From contig JAAVLQ010000002.1 in NCBI GenBank assembly GCA_012103075.1, forward strand, positions 637,001 through 701,000: DNA of 64,000 bases. Reading direction: 5' to 3'. The DNA is from Brucella cytisi. GTDB taxonomy: Bacteria; Pseudomonadota; Alphaproteobacteria; Rhizobiales; Rhizobiaceae. The first letter of the stretch is position 1, and every line of letters starts with the position of its first letter. Under the pieces are notes generated by a model, which saw nothing but the letters and a program-made list of their open reading frames with translations, was not told the DNA's origin and did not search any database. A program made the position numbers and the translations under genes. Shown one piece after another: positions 42,032-53,113 of the stretch.

Positions 42032-42981
42032 CGCGCGTGCCCCTGACGAGAAGGATGATGAAGACAAGGCCGCCCAGAAACTCGATGATGACACTGAGTG
42101 CGGTATTGAACGAGAAGACCCGTTCAAGAATGGTCTGTCCGCCAACGATGCAGAGGATTGCAAGCAAGATGGCTATAGGCAGGATAAACCGGTGTTTTGC
42201 CGAACCGGCAAGCATGTAAGCCAGATTGGCAACCAGAAGACCGAAAAAAGGTTATAGGTCCAACCAGTGCGGTGGAAACGGAAACCAACACCGTGACCAT
42301 GAACAGGATTTTGCGCACGATGCGTCGATGATCGACGCCCAGATTGATTGCCGGATCTCTGCCGAGTGACAGGACGTCAAAGACATAGACGAAGCGCAGA
42401 CCGTAGAGCGAAACAGCCGCGACAATGACGGCTGACATAATCAGAATGTCGCTATTGATGGTGTTGAAACTGGCGAAGAAACGGTCTTGCAGAACCGCGA
42501 AAAGATTTGGATCAAGCATCCGCTGCATCAGGTTGGAAATGCTGCGGAAAAAGACACCGCAGACAATGCCGACAAGCATAACGAGGTGCAGGCTGCGCGT
42601 TGCTCCGGAGAAGAGCCGGTAATAGAGTGTACCAGCGAAAATCACCATGATAGCGGTTTCTGCCAGAAAGCGAATATTCGGTCCGATCCAATCGATTTGA
42701 ACGGCGCCGAAGAAGAAGACTACCAATGTCTGAATCAGAATATAAAGCGCGTCGAACCCCATGATCGAGGGGGTTAGGATGCGGTTGTTCGTGACTGTCT
42801 GGAACAACACCGTTGATACCGCAATCGAGTATGCGACCAGTAACATGGCTGCAAGCTTGGTGCCGCGGAAGGACAGAATGAAAGACCAGCTTCCCTTTGC
42901 GCCGACTGTCATGAATGCTGCCACTGCAAGCAGAGTGAGCACAGAGAGGAGCGAGAGGATCAAGGTAGGGCGCTTAAGCAA
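42028..42981 (-). CDS. Siderophore ABC importer permease, second (frameshifted)
   Basis: FecCD-type permease of about 316 residues with many helices, for example LILSLLSVLTLLAVAAFMTV and INLGVDHRRIVRKILFMVTV, plus the loop VGPITFFGLLVANLAYML, which spans a frame break near 42248 (an AAAAAA run). A second single-base error near 42035 hides the natural stop at 42028-42030; the uncorrected frame runs on to 41976. TTG 42981 overlaps the end of the first permease. Together the two permeases form the inner-membrane channel. Confidence 0.82.
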
Positions 42982-43976
42982 GGCGTGAACCCCGCCGCAA
43001 CAGAAGATAGAGGAATATGACGCTTCCCACGACTCCCATCATCGTACCGATTGAATTTCGTAAGGAAAGCGGACTACTCGCCCGACAATATCGCAGGCAA
43101 GAACAAGTCCAGCGCCGAGTATTGCAACCCACGGTACAGCCCGCCGCATATTGTCGCCGATGAACATGCTGACGACGTTCGGGACGATAAGACCAAGGAA
43201 AGGTATCATGCCAACGGTCACGACGACTGATGCGCTGACCATCGAAACGATGACAAGGCCAAGTGTGACTACACGGCGATAATTTAGGCCAAGGTTGGTG
43301 GTAAAATCCTCGCCCAATCCCGCGACCGTGAAGCGGTCAGCGGCAATGTAGGCGATGATTGTAAGGAAGAACGCAAGCCACAAGAGTTCATAGCGTCCGC
43401 GAAGAACGCCGGAAAAATCGCCGGTTGTCCGGAATTGAGCGATTGCAGAAGATCAAAGCGGTAAGCAATGAAAGTAGTGATTGCACTGACAACGCCACCA
43501 AGCATGATGCCGACCAAGGGCACGACAAGAACGGATCGCAACGGAATGGCGCGAAGAATGCGAAGGAACAAAGCAGTTCCGGCAAGCGCCGTAACAGAAG
43601 CGACCAGCATTTTTCCGATTACAGGCGTTTCTGGTGCAAACAGTATGACCAGAAGGATGCCAAGACTGGCAGATTCCACCGTGCCGGCCGTGGATGGTTC
43701 AACGAAACGGTTGCGTGTCAGCATCTGCATGATCATGCCTGAGACGGCCATGGACATGCCTGCCAGAATGATTGCAAGGGTGCGTGGAATACGGCTGACA
43801 AGCATGACTTCGGCGGCACGGTCAGTGCTTTCGGTGCCGAATAGCGTACTCAGCGACACATCGCTGACGCCGATAAACAGGCTGATGACAGCCAGTACGA
43901 CAACAACGGCAATGGCTGCTGCAAGTCCCTTCACGCTCGTTTCCTGTTCTGTTGCCTGATCACGATTTCGGGCCAC
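42974..43976 (-). CDS. Siderophore ABC importer permease, first (frameshifted)
   Basis: FecCD-type permease of about 333 residues. It has the family segment SRIPRTLAIILAGMSMAVSG and MQMLTRNRFVEPSTAG, then VGMIPFLGLIVPNVVSMFIG and the ending LLRRGSRLA. Frame breaks lie near 43410 and 43060. GTG 43976 is used; a GTG at the start of VKGLAAAIAV is an alternative. Its end overlaps the next permease start by eight bases. Confidence 0.83.
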
Positions 43977-44021
43977 CTGCTATTAACCGAGTGGCCCGAC
44001 CGGATTGGGTTTGGAAAGCTG

Positions 44022-44952
44022 TTACTTTGCTTTGTCGAAAGCCCGGGAAAGCTGATCGATCGTGCCGTGAAGCGCGCCGAGACCGCCACCAATCAGATAC
44101 CAGTTCTGAGCGTTCAGATAGACAAGCTGCTCTCTTTTTCCGTGCATTGGTCTGGCGCACGAGCTCATTGTCCAGAACCTGCTTTGCCGAATTGCCTTCA
44201 CGACCGATGGCAGCATCACGATCGATGACAAACAGCCAGTCGGGATTGGTTTCGAGGATAAATTCCGAGCTCACGGGCTGGCCATGATTGCCGATGGAAA
44301 GGTCAGGCGCTGCAGGCTTGACCCCGAAACTGTCATGCAAGACGCCGAAACGAGAACCGGGGCCATAAGCGCTGATTTTGCCGCCGGAAGTGAGGATCAG
44401 AAGGCCGGTGCCTTTGTTGGCGGCCTTTTCCTTCAATGCAGCAAGTGCGGTATCAAGCTTCTCGGCTTCCGCCTTTGCTTCTGCTTCCTTCCCGAAAATC
44501 TGGCCAAGTTTCTCGACATTGGCTTCAGTGTCGGCGATGAAATTCTTCGCATTGGTCGTCAGATCGATGGTTGGAGCGATCTTCGAAAGCTCACCATATT
44601 TCGCAGCCGAACGACCTGCCACAATAATAAGATCTGGTTCTGCCGCATTAACGGCTTCATAGTCAGGCTCGAACAATGTGCCGATTTTCGCATACTCGTC
44701 GCCCTGATATTCCTTCAGATATTCAGGAAACGATATGCCGCTGGGAACACCCGTCACCTTGACGCCAAGGCGATCCAGATTGTCGAGGGTGCCAAGATCG
44801 AAAACCAGTACCTTTGCCGGTGAGGCTGGAATTGCTGTTTCACCCTGAGCATGCTTGATAGTCACATCAGCAGCATTTGCAGTGGAGGCAATGCTCAGCG
44901 CCATTATGGCGGCACCGCACAAGCGTGTAACCTGTTGAGCGATATTCAGCAT
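44022..44952 (-). CDS. Siderophore periplasmic binding protein (FatB/CeuE-like, one frameshift)
   Basis: Class III binding protein of about 310 residues, with a signal peptide (LCGAAIMALSIASTANA) but no lipobox, followed by VTIKHAQGETAIPASPAKVLVF-type sequence shared by FatB, CeuE and VctP proteins. These bind catecholate siderophores. GTLDNLDRLGVKVTGVP and PDLIIVAGRSAAKY are family segments. A frameshift near 44130 breaks QTNAxKKEQLVYLNAQNWYL. ATG 44952 follows AAAGGA. Brucella relatives use 2,3-dihydroxybenzoate-type siderophores, so a catecholate is likely. Confidence 0.85.
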
Positions 44953-45025
44953 GATTTTCGATCCTTTCGTCAATCCTGTGCTTTACAGTCAAGTATCTTC
45001 TCCGTCAAAGACCGAGAGAGAAAAT

Positions 45026-45923
45026 TCAGTTGTTTTTGCCTTTGGGGTTTTGTTCGAGCACAATGAAATTAAGGCTGTCCGCCACCGTGAGCGGTATCAT
45101 TGAACCGTGGCTCTCATTCTCGAAACGATGAAAGGCTACGTCGACTTGCGGTAGTTCTGAAAGCTCTTTGAAGATGTCTGAACCGGAAGGTCCGCCACGC
45201 AGTTTCTTCAGACGGTCATCGTCCTGTTTCGTCTGGCCGGGGCGGCTACCGCGTTTGCCGGAGGTTTCTATAAGCAAGCGGATTGGGCGAGGGGTATCCT
45301 TGAAGCGCGTAATGAACTGATTTTTATCAGTTAGAATTGAACGATCATTCCACCAGATCGATGGGTCCGCTGCGCTATAGCTCTGGAAGGAATTCGTGTG
45401 GTTGAACAAGGCATAAAGGGTGAACAATCCGCCCAAAGAGTGGCCGAACAGGGCCTGTCGGCTTTTATCGACGTTGAAACGCTTTTCGACTTCCGGCTTT
45501 ACCTGATTGTCGATGAAGTCGAAGAATACATCTCGTCCTCCAGTCTTTGGTACATTGGAGTGGACTGGGATCAAATCGTCAGGTGTCGGAGGCGTGAGGT
45601 CGAAATATCGCAGGCGGACGATTTCTTCCTGATTGTCAGTCGGGTAGCCGATGCCCACAAATACAGCCTTAAGGGCAGAGTTTTCTGCCATGAGCTTTGC
45701 TGCAATCGGCAACATGCGATTGCCGTCGACCATGTATATGACAGGATAACCACCTTCGGGTGCAAACCTCCTGCGGTGCAGCGGTGAATATACGATAGGC
45801 GATGCCGTTGGCTTCCATATCAAAGGACGAGGTGGAAGGCTCAGCAGCCTTCACGGTGGAAACAATCAGTATCCCCGTCATCATCAGGCATGCCTTCTTC
45901 ACGATATTCGACAGTGCGCTCAT
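45026..45923 (-). CDS. Siderophore esterase-like alpha/beta hydrolase (IroE/Fes type, one frameshift)
   Basis: Esterase of about 298 residues with an N-terminal signal peptide (MMTGILIVSTVKA), placing it in the periplasm like IroE. The nucleophile elbow is GHSLGGLF and the C-terminal histidine lies in FENESHGSMIP. An aspartate in the IWWNDRS region or near the C-terminal histidine completes the triad. IroE/Fes enzymes cut trilactone siderophores such as enterobactin. A frameshift near 45770 falls between IFTAAPQ and GYPVIYMVDG. It lies between receptor and binding protein, so it probably processes the imported siderophore. Substrate inferred. Confidence 0.8.
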
Positions 45924-45942
45924 AAGAGCATCCCATTCATGG

Positions 45943-45976
45943 AAAAGACGCCAGCCATTGCGAGCAGGCGTCTTTT
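45943..45976 (-). terminator. Terminator-like hairpin between receptor and esterase genes
   Basis: AAAAGACGCC (45943-45952) pairs perfectly with GGCGTCTTTT (45967-45976), 10 bases past the receptor stop, with a four-T end on the - strand. It probably lowers expression of the downstream uptake genes relative to the receptor. Confidence 0.75.
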
Positions 45977-45985
45977 GTTGTGATA

Positions 45986-48207
45986 CTAGAAGCGGGAGGT
46001 CATGCCGACCCAGAGGCGACGACCATCGACGACTGTATTGAAGTCATCGACATCAACCTTCTTGTCGAAGACGTTGTAGACGGCAGCGTTCAAAGTGACA
46101 TTCTCGCTGAAGTCATACGAACCGCCGATATCGAAGGTTGCATAGGGCTTGTATTTGCGAGCGACTACCTTGCCGTTCCTGTAGACGGGTTCACCGGCTG
46201 TGCCGATACGCGCACCCGCATTGGTTTCTTCGCCGTGGTAGTTACCGCTGGCCCATGCACTCAAGCCTTCAACCGGCGTTATCCAATCTGCACGCAAGCT
46301 GGCCATGTGCTTCGGCGTACGTGTCAGAGGCAAGCCCTTGTAGTCACCGGTCTGCTGTTCGGAGTCGGTGTAGGTATAGTTGCCGCGCACGGTAATTGTG
46401 TCGGTTGCTTCCCAGTTGAAGGTTAACTCCACACCTTGCATGACGGCCTCATCGATATTGAAGCTGTACCAGAGACGATAGTTCGGATCTTCGCTCCAGC
46501 GAATAGGATTACCATTGGCATCCGTCACCAGCGCATTGCTGATCTTGTCCTTGAAATCCGTGTAGAAATAGGTTGCGCCGAGGCGAAGGCCAGACTGGTT
46601 GTCCCAGAGAACACTCGCTTCATAGCTTGTGCTTTTTCAGGCTGCAGATCTGGATCGCCGATGATCACGCCACAGGTGCCGTTTGGACCATACGAGCATC
46701 CCGCGCCGCCCGTCGTATAAGCATATCCCGGGCGATAGTACGGAGTTCCGGTGCACGGAAGCCGGTGGAGATACCGCCCTTGAACGTCAGTTGTTCAGTT
46801 GCGTGCCAGACGGCATAGCCGCGTGGGCTGAAATGGGAGCCATAAATCTCATGGTCGTCCATACGCAGACCGCCTGTCAGGGCGAAGTCTGGCGTGATCC
46901 ACCATTCATCTTCTGCAAAGAGCGCCCACTGGCGAACGCTGAACTCTTCATCCAATCCGGTACGACGTCCCGGGTTCTGATCGGTCAGCACCGATTGCGA
47001 AAACTGTCCACCGGTTACCAGCGTGTGATTACCGTAAAATTCGAACGGAGTTGTGAACTTGCCATCGAGTACCGAATTACGGATATGCGGCGAACGCAGG
47101 TTCTCGACGTAGCTCTTGGTCTTGTTGTCCCAGTTGAAATTGGTGCGTTCTGCCCATTCTTGCTGGAATGAGAATTCCGACGTTGTCGGTCCCCAGCGAC
47201 CAGTATGGCTGATCGACCAATGATCGCGATCATTGTAGTTGTAGGAATCCGAGCCCGATGCCGCCGTGTTGCCGACGGTGGCGTCGCGACGAAGGCGAAG
47301 TCTTGCCCAGCTCGAGCATGATATCATGATCTTCATTCGGCGTGATTGTAACGCGACCGGTGATGTCGATATCTTTCTGTTCTGGCGTCCCGCTGACGAT
47401 ATTGTCTTCCTGTCGCTTGAGACCGCGTCCCCAGACCTGAACACCGACGAGGTTCGGGACCAGCGGCCCGGTCATGTAGTAAGACCCCTGCAACGAATTT
47501 CCGAATTTGGAATGCTGCTGAACCGTGCCGTCTACAGAGAAAGAACCGCTCCGGTGTCGGATACTTTCTTGGTGATCACGTTGATAACGCCGCCCATCGC
47601 GTCCGATCCGTAGAGCGAAGACATGGGGCCACGAATGACCTCGATCCGTTCGATTGCGTTCGCAGGCGGTAAGAAGCTCTGCTCGAAGCCGGAGTTGCCG
47701 TTGGTGCGGGCATCGCGCGTGCTCTGGCGCTTCCGTCAACGAGCAGCAAAGTATAAGAACCGGGAAGACCACGAATGAATATGTCGCGCTCGGCCGCCGG
47801 ACCTGTCACCGCGACGCCCTGAACGTCTTTCAGAGCATCGGTCAGATCGCGATAGGCGCCTTTTTTTCCAACTCTTCGCCGGGAACGACAGTGATGCTTG
47901 CCGGAGCGTCGGTGATGTTCTGTTCGAACCCTGTTGCCGTGACAACAATCTGATTAAGTTTGACGGCTCCATCAGTGGTCGTTTCGATGCCCGCTTCCGT
48001 TGCCTTTTTCTTCTTGGTGCCAGCTTCGTCTGAAGTTGCCTCTTCCGCAGCGTTGATCGCGGTTTGCGCGATTGCATTCATTTCGCTCAGAAGTAGCGTT
48101 GTGGAAAGACACGTCCCTGCAAGGATCGCCCGATAAATGAGCGATTTGCTGGCCAAACGCCTGTTTTGTGTACCATCGGCCCACAATCCCCGAAACAAGC
48201 TGGTCAT
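45986..48207 (-). CDS. TonB-dependent siderophore receptor (frameshifted)
   Basis: Outer-membrane receptor of about 740 residues. After a signal region ([22 protein letters not shown]) comes a charged linker, then the plug domain ([34 protein letters not shown], then [16 protein letters not shown] in another frame), and a long beta-barrel with aromatic-rich strands. The last residues, VGMTSRF, end in Phe, as outer-membrane barrels do. At least five frame breaks lie between 46630 and 47880. ATG 48207 is used; GTG 48216 is also in frame. Resembles FepA/CirA-type catecholate receptors. It heads the siderophore operon and is probably iron-regulated through the box at 48280-48296. Confidence 0.87.
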
Positions 48208-48279
48208 TTTCGTCACCGTTTAAAGTTGAGTTTTCAAGTCTCCTTATGTATGGCTGTCGGGTAACGTCAATCGTGATGT

Positions 48280-48296
48280 TTTATAAGTGTTCTAAA
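48280..48296. promoter_or_regulatory. Irr-type iron control element (ICE) candidate
   Basis: The site reads TTTATAA-GTG-TTCTAAA on the + strand. The rhizobial ICE consensus, from memory, is TTTAGAA-N3-TTCTAAA, so one base differs in 14 and spacing is exact. It lies 73 bp upstream of the receptor start and 34 bp upstream of the divergent HTH-TrpD2-like gene, suited to iron control of both. Binding is inferred. Confidence 0.65.
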
Positions 48297-48329
48297 TTTC
48301 AAAACCGCAAATGGACAGGCAAGAAAGTG

Positions 48330-49803
48330 ATGTCGGGCAAGCAGGTGAAAACGCAGCAACAAACGGAGAAAGGTGAGAGTGAAAGCCTTCGTTTGGGACA
48401 ATTGCGCTTGCTTATCGCTCTTGATGCACTTCTTGTGGAAGGCAGTGTTGGCGGTGCTGCCAAACAGATGGGTTTAAGCATTGCGGCTATGAGCCGACTG
48501 CTCGGACAGATTCGCGAAAAGTTCAACGATCCCATTCTGGTTCGCTCTGGCCGAAACATGGTGGCTACACCAAAAGCCGAAGCGCTCCGTGGGCGTCTGC
48601 GGCGGTTGGCGAATGAGGCCGAAACGCTGTTGAGTCTGGACTTTACCGAATTGCCGAAGTCGAGCTGTACCGGGCATCACGGGTGGAAGCGAAGCGCCAT
48701 TGTAACACCGCCGCCGCTCGAATCCGTAAGGTTGTTGAGCTTGAAAACCATCCGACACCGGAGCAGCTTGCAGCACAGTTCGCCAACATCCGGATGAAAA
48801 CGATCCGGTCAGGCGACTAGCGAAATATATAGCTGTTGTAGGGCGAAAAGCCGGGCACACCCGTCCGCTCGAGATGTCTGAGGCCGACGATGCATTCACG
48901 ACGATCTTTACGGGTAAGGCCGATCCGATGCAGATCAGTGCGTTGCTCCGGCTCATTCACTATCGTGGGGAAACTGCACCGGAACTTGCTGGCATAGCGC
49001 GAGCAGCGAGACGAATTTATTCCATGGACGCGGGCTTGAACATGCCGGCGCTGGACTGGCCAGCTTATCTATCGCCGAATTCTGTGCAGTCACCGTGGTT
49101 CATGCTTTCAGCCTTGCTAGTCGCGCGGGCTGGTTATCCTGTTGTCTTACACGGTAATTGTGGCACAGGTGAAATCTCGGGCAAGCTTGAGATAGCGGCC
49201 GAAGCTATCAATCTCCCGATCGCGACATCACATTCACTCGCAGAAGGTGCATTAAGAGCGCATGGCATCTGTTTTATGCCGTTGGCCGGTTTCGCTCCTC
49301 AGATTCATGCGCTGATGGCGCTTTACCCACTGTTCGAGTCGCGTTCATCGATGAATAGCCTCGTTCATTTGCTCAATCCGATGAATCTCAAGGCATCGTT
49401 TTTGGGGGTTACACAGCCCACATATCGTGAGTTACACCGCGATGCGGGCGTACTTCTTGATATGCCTTCAATTTCGGTGGTTTCGACCAGCCGGGACGTT
49501 GCCGAGTTAGTTCCGCATCGAACGCATACGATCCATAGGCTTCTTAATGGTCGTGAAACAGATTTATTGCTTCCGAGCCTTTCCAAGGAAAGTGGTGACA
49601 AGCATTCGAGCTTCAGTTCATTCGAATACTGGTACGGCATCTGGTCTGGCGCGGCAACGGACAAACGCGCAGAAAATACAATCGTTGCGACGGCTGCCAT
49701 GGCGATGATGACGGCTGCCGCCGCAGACAACGAAAGCCATGCGCAATTTTTCGAGAAAGCCGAAGAGCTCTGGCGAAATCGCCACAGCCGGGCGGCGGCG
49801 TGA
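48330..49803 (+). CDS. LysR-type HTH fused to a TrpD2-like (anthranilate phosphoribosyltransferase-fold) domain (frameshifted)
   Basis: Reconstructed protein of about 490 residues. The N-terminal ~100 residues are a LysR-type winged helix (LRLLIALDALLVEGSVGGAA, LSIAAMSRLLGQIREKF). The C-terminal ~330 residues resemble TrpD2/YbiB (glycosyl transferase family 3 fold): PVVLHGN near the middle, then CFMPLAGFAPQIHALM and MNLKASFLGVTQPTY. E. coli YbiB is a LexA-regulated nucleic-acid-binding protein, not a biosynthetic enzyme. The join lies at 48655-48800, where two frame breaks occur; a linker (NTAAARIRKVVELENHPTPE) connects them. It contains no LysR effector domain. It diverges from the siderophore receptor, sharing the ICE-containing region. 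Two adjacent genes cannot be fully excluded. Confidence 0.65.
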
Positions 49804-49967
49804 TTTGGAAGTAGTTGCGATTGTGGAACGTAAAACTGTTTCACGTCCGGCAGAATTTGAAAAAGCTTTCTCTCGCTCGTTCGAGGATGGCAAGCCCATG
49901 CTTTGTCTACTAATTTTGTAGGCTTTATCTTTCTCCCCGTGAATTCGATTGCAACAGGGGAGCTTCG

Positions 49968-51144
49968 ATGGTCAATCAGGTACTCGGCGAGGCGGGGACG
50001 TCTATTTTTGAGGCGATGTCGCGACTTGCTGTTGAGCGTGGAGCCATCAATCTGGGGCAGGGATTTCCAGAAGGCTTTGAACCGCCTGAACTCCTTGATG
50101 CCGCTGCTCGCGCTCTTCGTGAAACTTCACAACAATATCCGCCCATGATGGGGCTGCCGGTTCTCCGCCAAGCTGTCGCAGAAAACGCAAGGCGATTTCT
50201 CGGTATTGATGTAAACTGGGAAAGGGAAGTGCTAGTTACGTCCGGCGCTACGGAAGCACTCGCCGATACGTTTCTGGCGCATCTGGATACGGGCGACGAG
50301 GTTATCTTGTTCGAGCCGGTCTACGATGCTTACGCTACGCTTATCCGCCGCGCAGGCGGGAAGGTGGTGCCGGTACGGCTGAAACCGCCTCATTGGGAAC
50401 TACCGCGAGAGGAGCTGGTAAAAGCGATCTCTCTTCGTACCAAACTCATTGTCGTCAACACGCCGATGAACCCAATCGGCAAGATACTGGATCCAGATGA
50501 GCTGGACTTTCTCGCCGAACTTGCGATCAAGCATGATCTCGTGATCGTTTCGGATGAGGTCTACGAACATCTCGTCTTCGACGGTCACCCGTTTCATTCT
50601 ATGTTCGGTGTTGAGAAAGTCCGCGACCGTGTCGTGCGAATTGGTTCCGCCGGAAAGAGCTTTTCATTGACAGGATGGAAGGTCGGCTATGTGACAGCCG
50701 CCGAAAAACTTCTGGCCCCGATCGCTCGCGCCCACCAGTATGTCACTTTCACCACGCCGCCAGCATTGCAGTCGGCGGTTGCGGTTGGGCTTTCGTTACC
50801 TGATAGCTACTTTGTCGGCCTTCGAGCGACGCTGGCATCGCGACGGGAATCTGCTGGTTGAAGGGCTGAAATCTGCGGGGTTTGATGTCGTAGCTGTCCC
50901 TGCCACCTATTTCGCGGTGGCCGATATAAAGTCGCTCGATCATGGCGGTGACGATCTCGATTTTTGCCGACGGTTGACGCTTGAAGCTGGTGTAACCCCG
51001 GTTCCTATCTCATCTTTTTATGGTGCACGCGATGTGCGCAGCCACGTCCGTTTCTGTTTCGCCAAGCGCGAAGAAACGCTGCGGGAGGCCGCTTCACGGC
51101 TGATCCAGTGGAACAATGAGCACAATTGGCGCGCCGCATCATAG
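49968..51144 (+). CDS. PLP-dependent aminotransferase (methionine/kynurenine type, one frameshift)
   Basis: Class I/II aminotransferase of about 391 residues. The PLP lysine lies in SAGKSFSLTGWKVGY, the cofactor aspartate in SDEVYEHLVFDG, and the N-terminus reads INLGQGFPEGFEPPELLDAA, as in YbdL-type methionine aminotransferases. One frame break near 50830 splits the C-terminal part. An AGGGGAG ribosome site precedes ATG 49968. It lies directly upstream of the metQ-metN-metI importer, supporting a role in methionine or related keto-acid metabolism; this is inference from context. Confidence 0.82.
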
Positions 51145-51178
51145 GCGCGCCCCCGAAAATCACTACAGGGAAAATAAG

Positions 51179-51976
51179 ATGCATTCAGTTTCATTTTTGC
51201 GCGGCGCAGTTTCCGCGGCACTCTTCTCAGTGCTCGTCGCTTCACCGGCGCTTGCGGAAAAAATCCGGTTTGGTGTGACGTCGGGGCCGCATGCTGAAAT
51301 CGCCGAAGCACTCGCACCCGTTGCCAAGGCAAAGGGGCTGGATATCGAGATTGTGGAATTCTCGGACGGTGCACTGATCGATCCGGCGACAAATGATGGC
51401 GATCTCGACGCCAATGGCTTTCAGCATACACCCTACTTCGATCAACAGAACAAGGATCGGGGTCTCGGTCTCGTTGCTGTTGGCGGACGTACTGTCTTGC
51501 TGCCAATGGCTGGTTACTCACACAAGTACAAATCTTTGAGCGAGCTGCCGGAAGGCGCACAAATTTCCATTCCCAACGATCCGAGCAATGCAGGCCGTGC
51601 CTTGAAGCTTCTTGAAGCTGGCGGCGTTATCAAGCTTACGCCGGGTGTAACTTTCAACGCAACAGAACTCGATATTGTCGATAATCCGAAAAAGGTCAAA
51701 ATCATACCGATGGAAACGGCCCAGCTTCCACGGTCGCTGGAAGACGTGGATTTCTCCGTCATCACTTCACATTTTGCGCTGAGTGCCGGACTGGTTCCGA
51801 CCCGTGATGCGATCCTGATCGAAGACCAGTTATCCGATTATTTCTGCCTGCTTGCTGTCGCGGGAAAGAACAAGGATGCCCCGTGGGTCAGGACGCTTGT
51901 TGAGGCTTATAAATCTCCTGATGTCAAAGCCTTCATTGAGAAGAAGTTCGATGGCAATATCGTAGCGGGTTGGTGA
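51179..51976 (+). CDS. metQ: D-/L-methionine-binding protein MetQ
   Basis: NlpA-family substrate-binding protein of 265 residues. It has a signal peptide (AALFSVLVASPALA) ending in a non-lipobox site, so it may be soluble and not lipid-anchored. Mature sequence KIRFGVTSGPHAEIAEALAP and DGDLDANGFQHTPYFDQQNK are conserved MetQ segments. ATG 51179. No frameshift. metN follows directly. Confidence 0.85.
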   Translation: MHSVSFLRGAVSAALFSVLVASPALAEKIRFGVTSGPHAEIAEALAPVAKAKGLDIEIVEFSDGALIDPATNDGDLDANGFQHTPYFDQQNKDRGLGLVAVGGRTVLLPMAGYSHKYKSLSELPEGAQISIPNDPSNAGRALKLLEAGGVIKLTPGVTFNATELDIVDNPKKVKIIPMETAQLPRSLEDVDFSVITSHFALSAGLVPTRDAILIEDQLSDYFCLLAVAGKNKDAPWVRTLVEAYKSPDVKAFIEKKFDGNIVAGW

Positions 51977-51977
51977 C

Positions 51978-53113
51978 ATGAACGTGCTCGTACGCAGCGG
52001 ACTTGTGTCGAACGCCGTACCGGACGATACAAGTCCGGCGCCGTCGATCATCGACATACGTTCGCTGACAAAGACCTATGACAAGAGGGCTGGTCCGGTC
52101 ATCGACAATGTCTCGCTTCAAATAGCCAAGGGAACCATTCACGGAATCATTGGTCGTTCAGGCGCTGGAAAAAGCACGCTCGTGCGTTGCCTGAATGGTC
52201 TGGTGCACCCAACCGGAGGACAAGTCGTTGTTTCCGGGCGAGAGATCACAACGTTGCGTCGAGGCGAATTGCGACAGGTTCGTCGTGAAGTATCAATGAT
52301 ATTTCAGCATTTTAGTCTGCTGTCTTCACGAACTGCTTTCGGCAACATAGCCCCCTGCCACTGGAGCTCACAGGCGTTGATCGCAGCACCATAAGAACTC
52401 GCGTGAACGATTTGCTTGATCTGGTGGGCCTCAAGGGAAAGGCCGATGCTTATCCATCGGAACTGTCTGGTGGTCAGAAACAGCGTGTGGGTATCGCGCG
52501 CGCATTGGCTCTGGAGCCGAGCGTTTTGCTGTCGGATGAGGCGACGTCGGCGCTTGATCCCGAAACCACGGAGCAAATTCTTTCGTTATTGAAAGATATC
52601 AATCGGCGACTGGGGCTGACGATTGTACTCATAACGCATGAAATGGACGTGGTGCGCCAGATCGCAGACCACGTGACGGTTCTTGATGGCGGCAAAGTCG
52701 TTGAAAGCGGAGCGACCTTCGACGTCTTCGCCTTTCCGCAAACACCGATCGCCCGGTCATTTCTGGCTAGCATCGTCGCCCACGACCTACCGCCGGAAGT
52801 ATCGCAGCGGGTGCTTCCACAACCAGTTGTCGGATCGGATCCGGTTCTGCGCATTATCTTTTCCGGTGAAGCCGCGCATGCGCCGGTCGTTGCTACGCTC
52901 GTGCAGCACTTCGGGATAAATCCGAACATATTGCACGGACGTATAGACTATATCGGTGGCAGACCACTGGGCATCATAACACTCGTCGCTGAGGGTGGTT
53001 CCGCCGATCTCGCGGACGTTCGCAATTATCTGTCTTCACTCAATCTTCATGGAGAGGTCATCGGTCATGTTGTCCGATCTGCTTCCGCCGGCACTCGTCG
53101 GGCTCTTGCTTGA
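51978..53113 (+). CDS. metN: Methionine ABC importer ATP-binding protein MetN (one frameshift)
   Basis: ATPase of about 378 residues: Walker A GRSGAGKSTLVR, Q-loop IFQHFSLLSSRTAFGN, signature LSGGQKQRVGIARAL, Walker B VLLSDEATSALD. A C-terminal NIL domain (DPVLRIIFSGEAAHAPVVA, then GIITLVAEGG) is the regulatory methionine-binding domain of MetN. One break near 52352 falls after GNIA; LPLELTGVD resumes in another frame. Compared with E. coli MetN, about 20 extra residues precede the first strand. It overlaps metI by 47 bases. Confidence 0.9.

Noticed and set aside
45001..45030. Extension of the siderophore esterase past 45026
   Set aside because: The stop at 45026 follows a normal family end; no homologous sequence continues in other frames.
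49804..49967. Possible SAM riboswitch ahead of the methionine-type locus
   Set aside because: I looked for the SAM-II core blocks and found none; only an ordinary ribosome site is visible.
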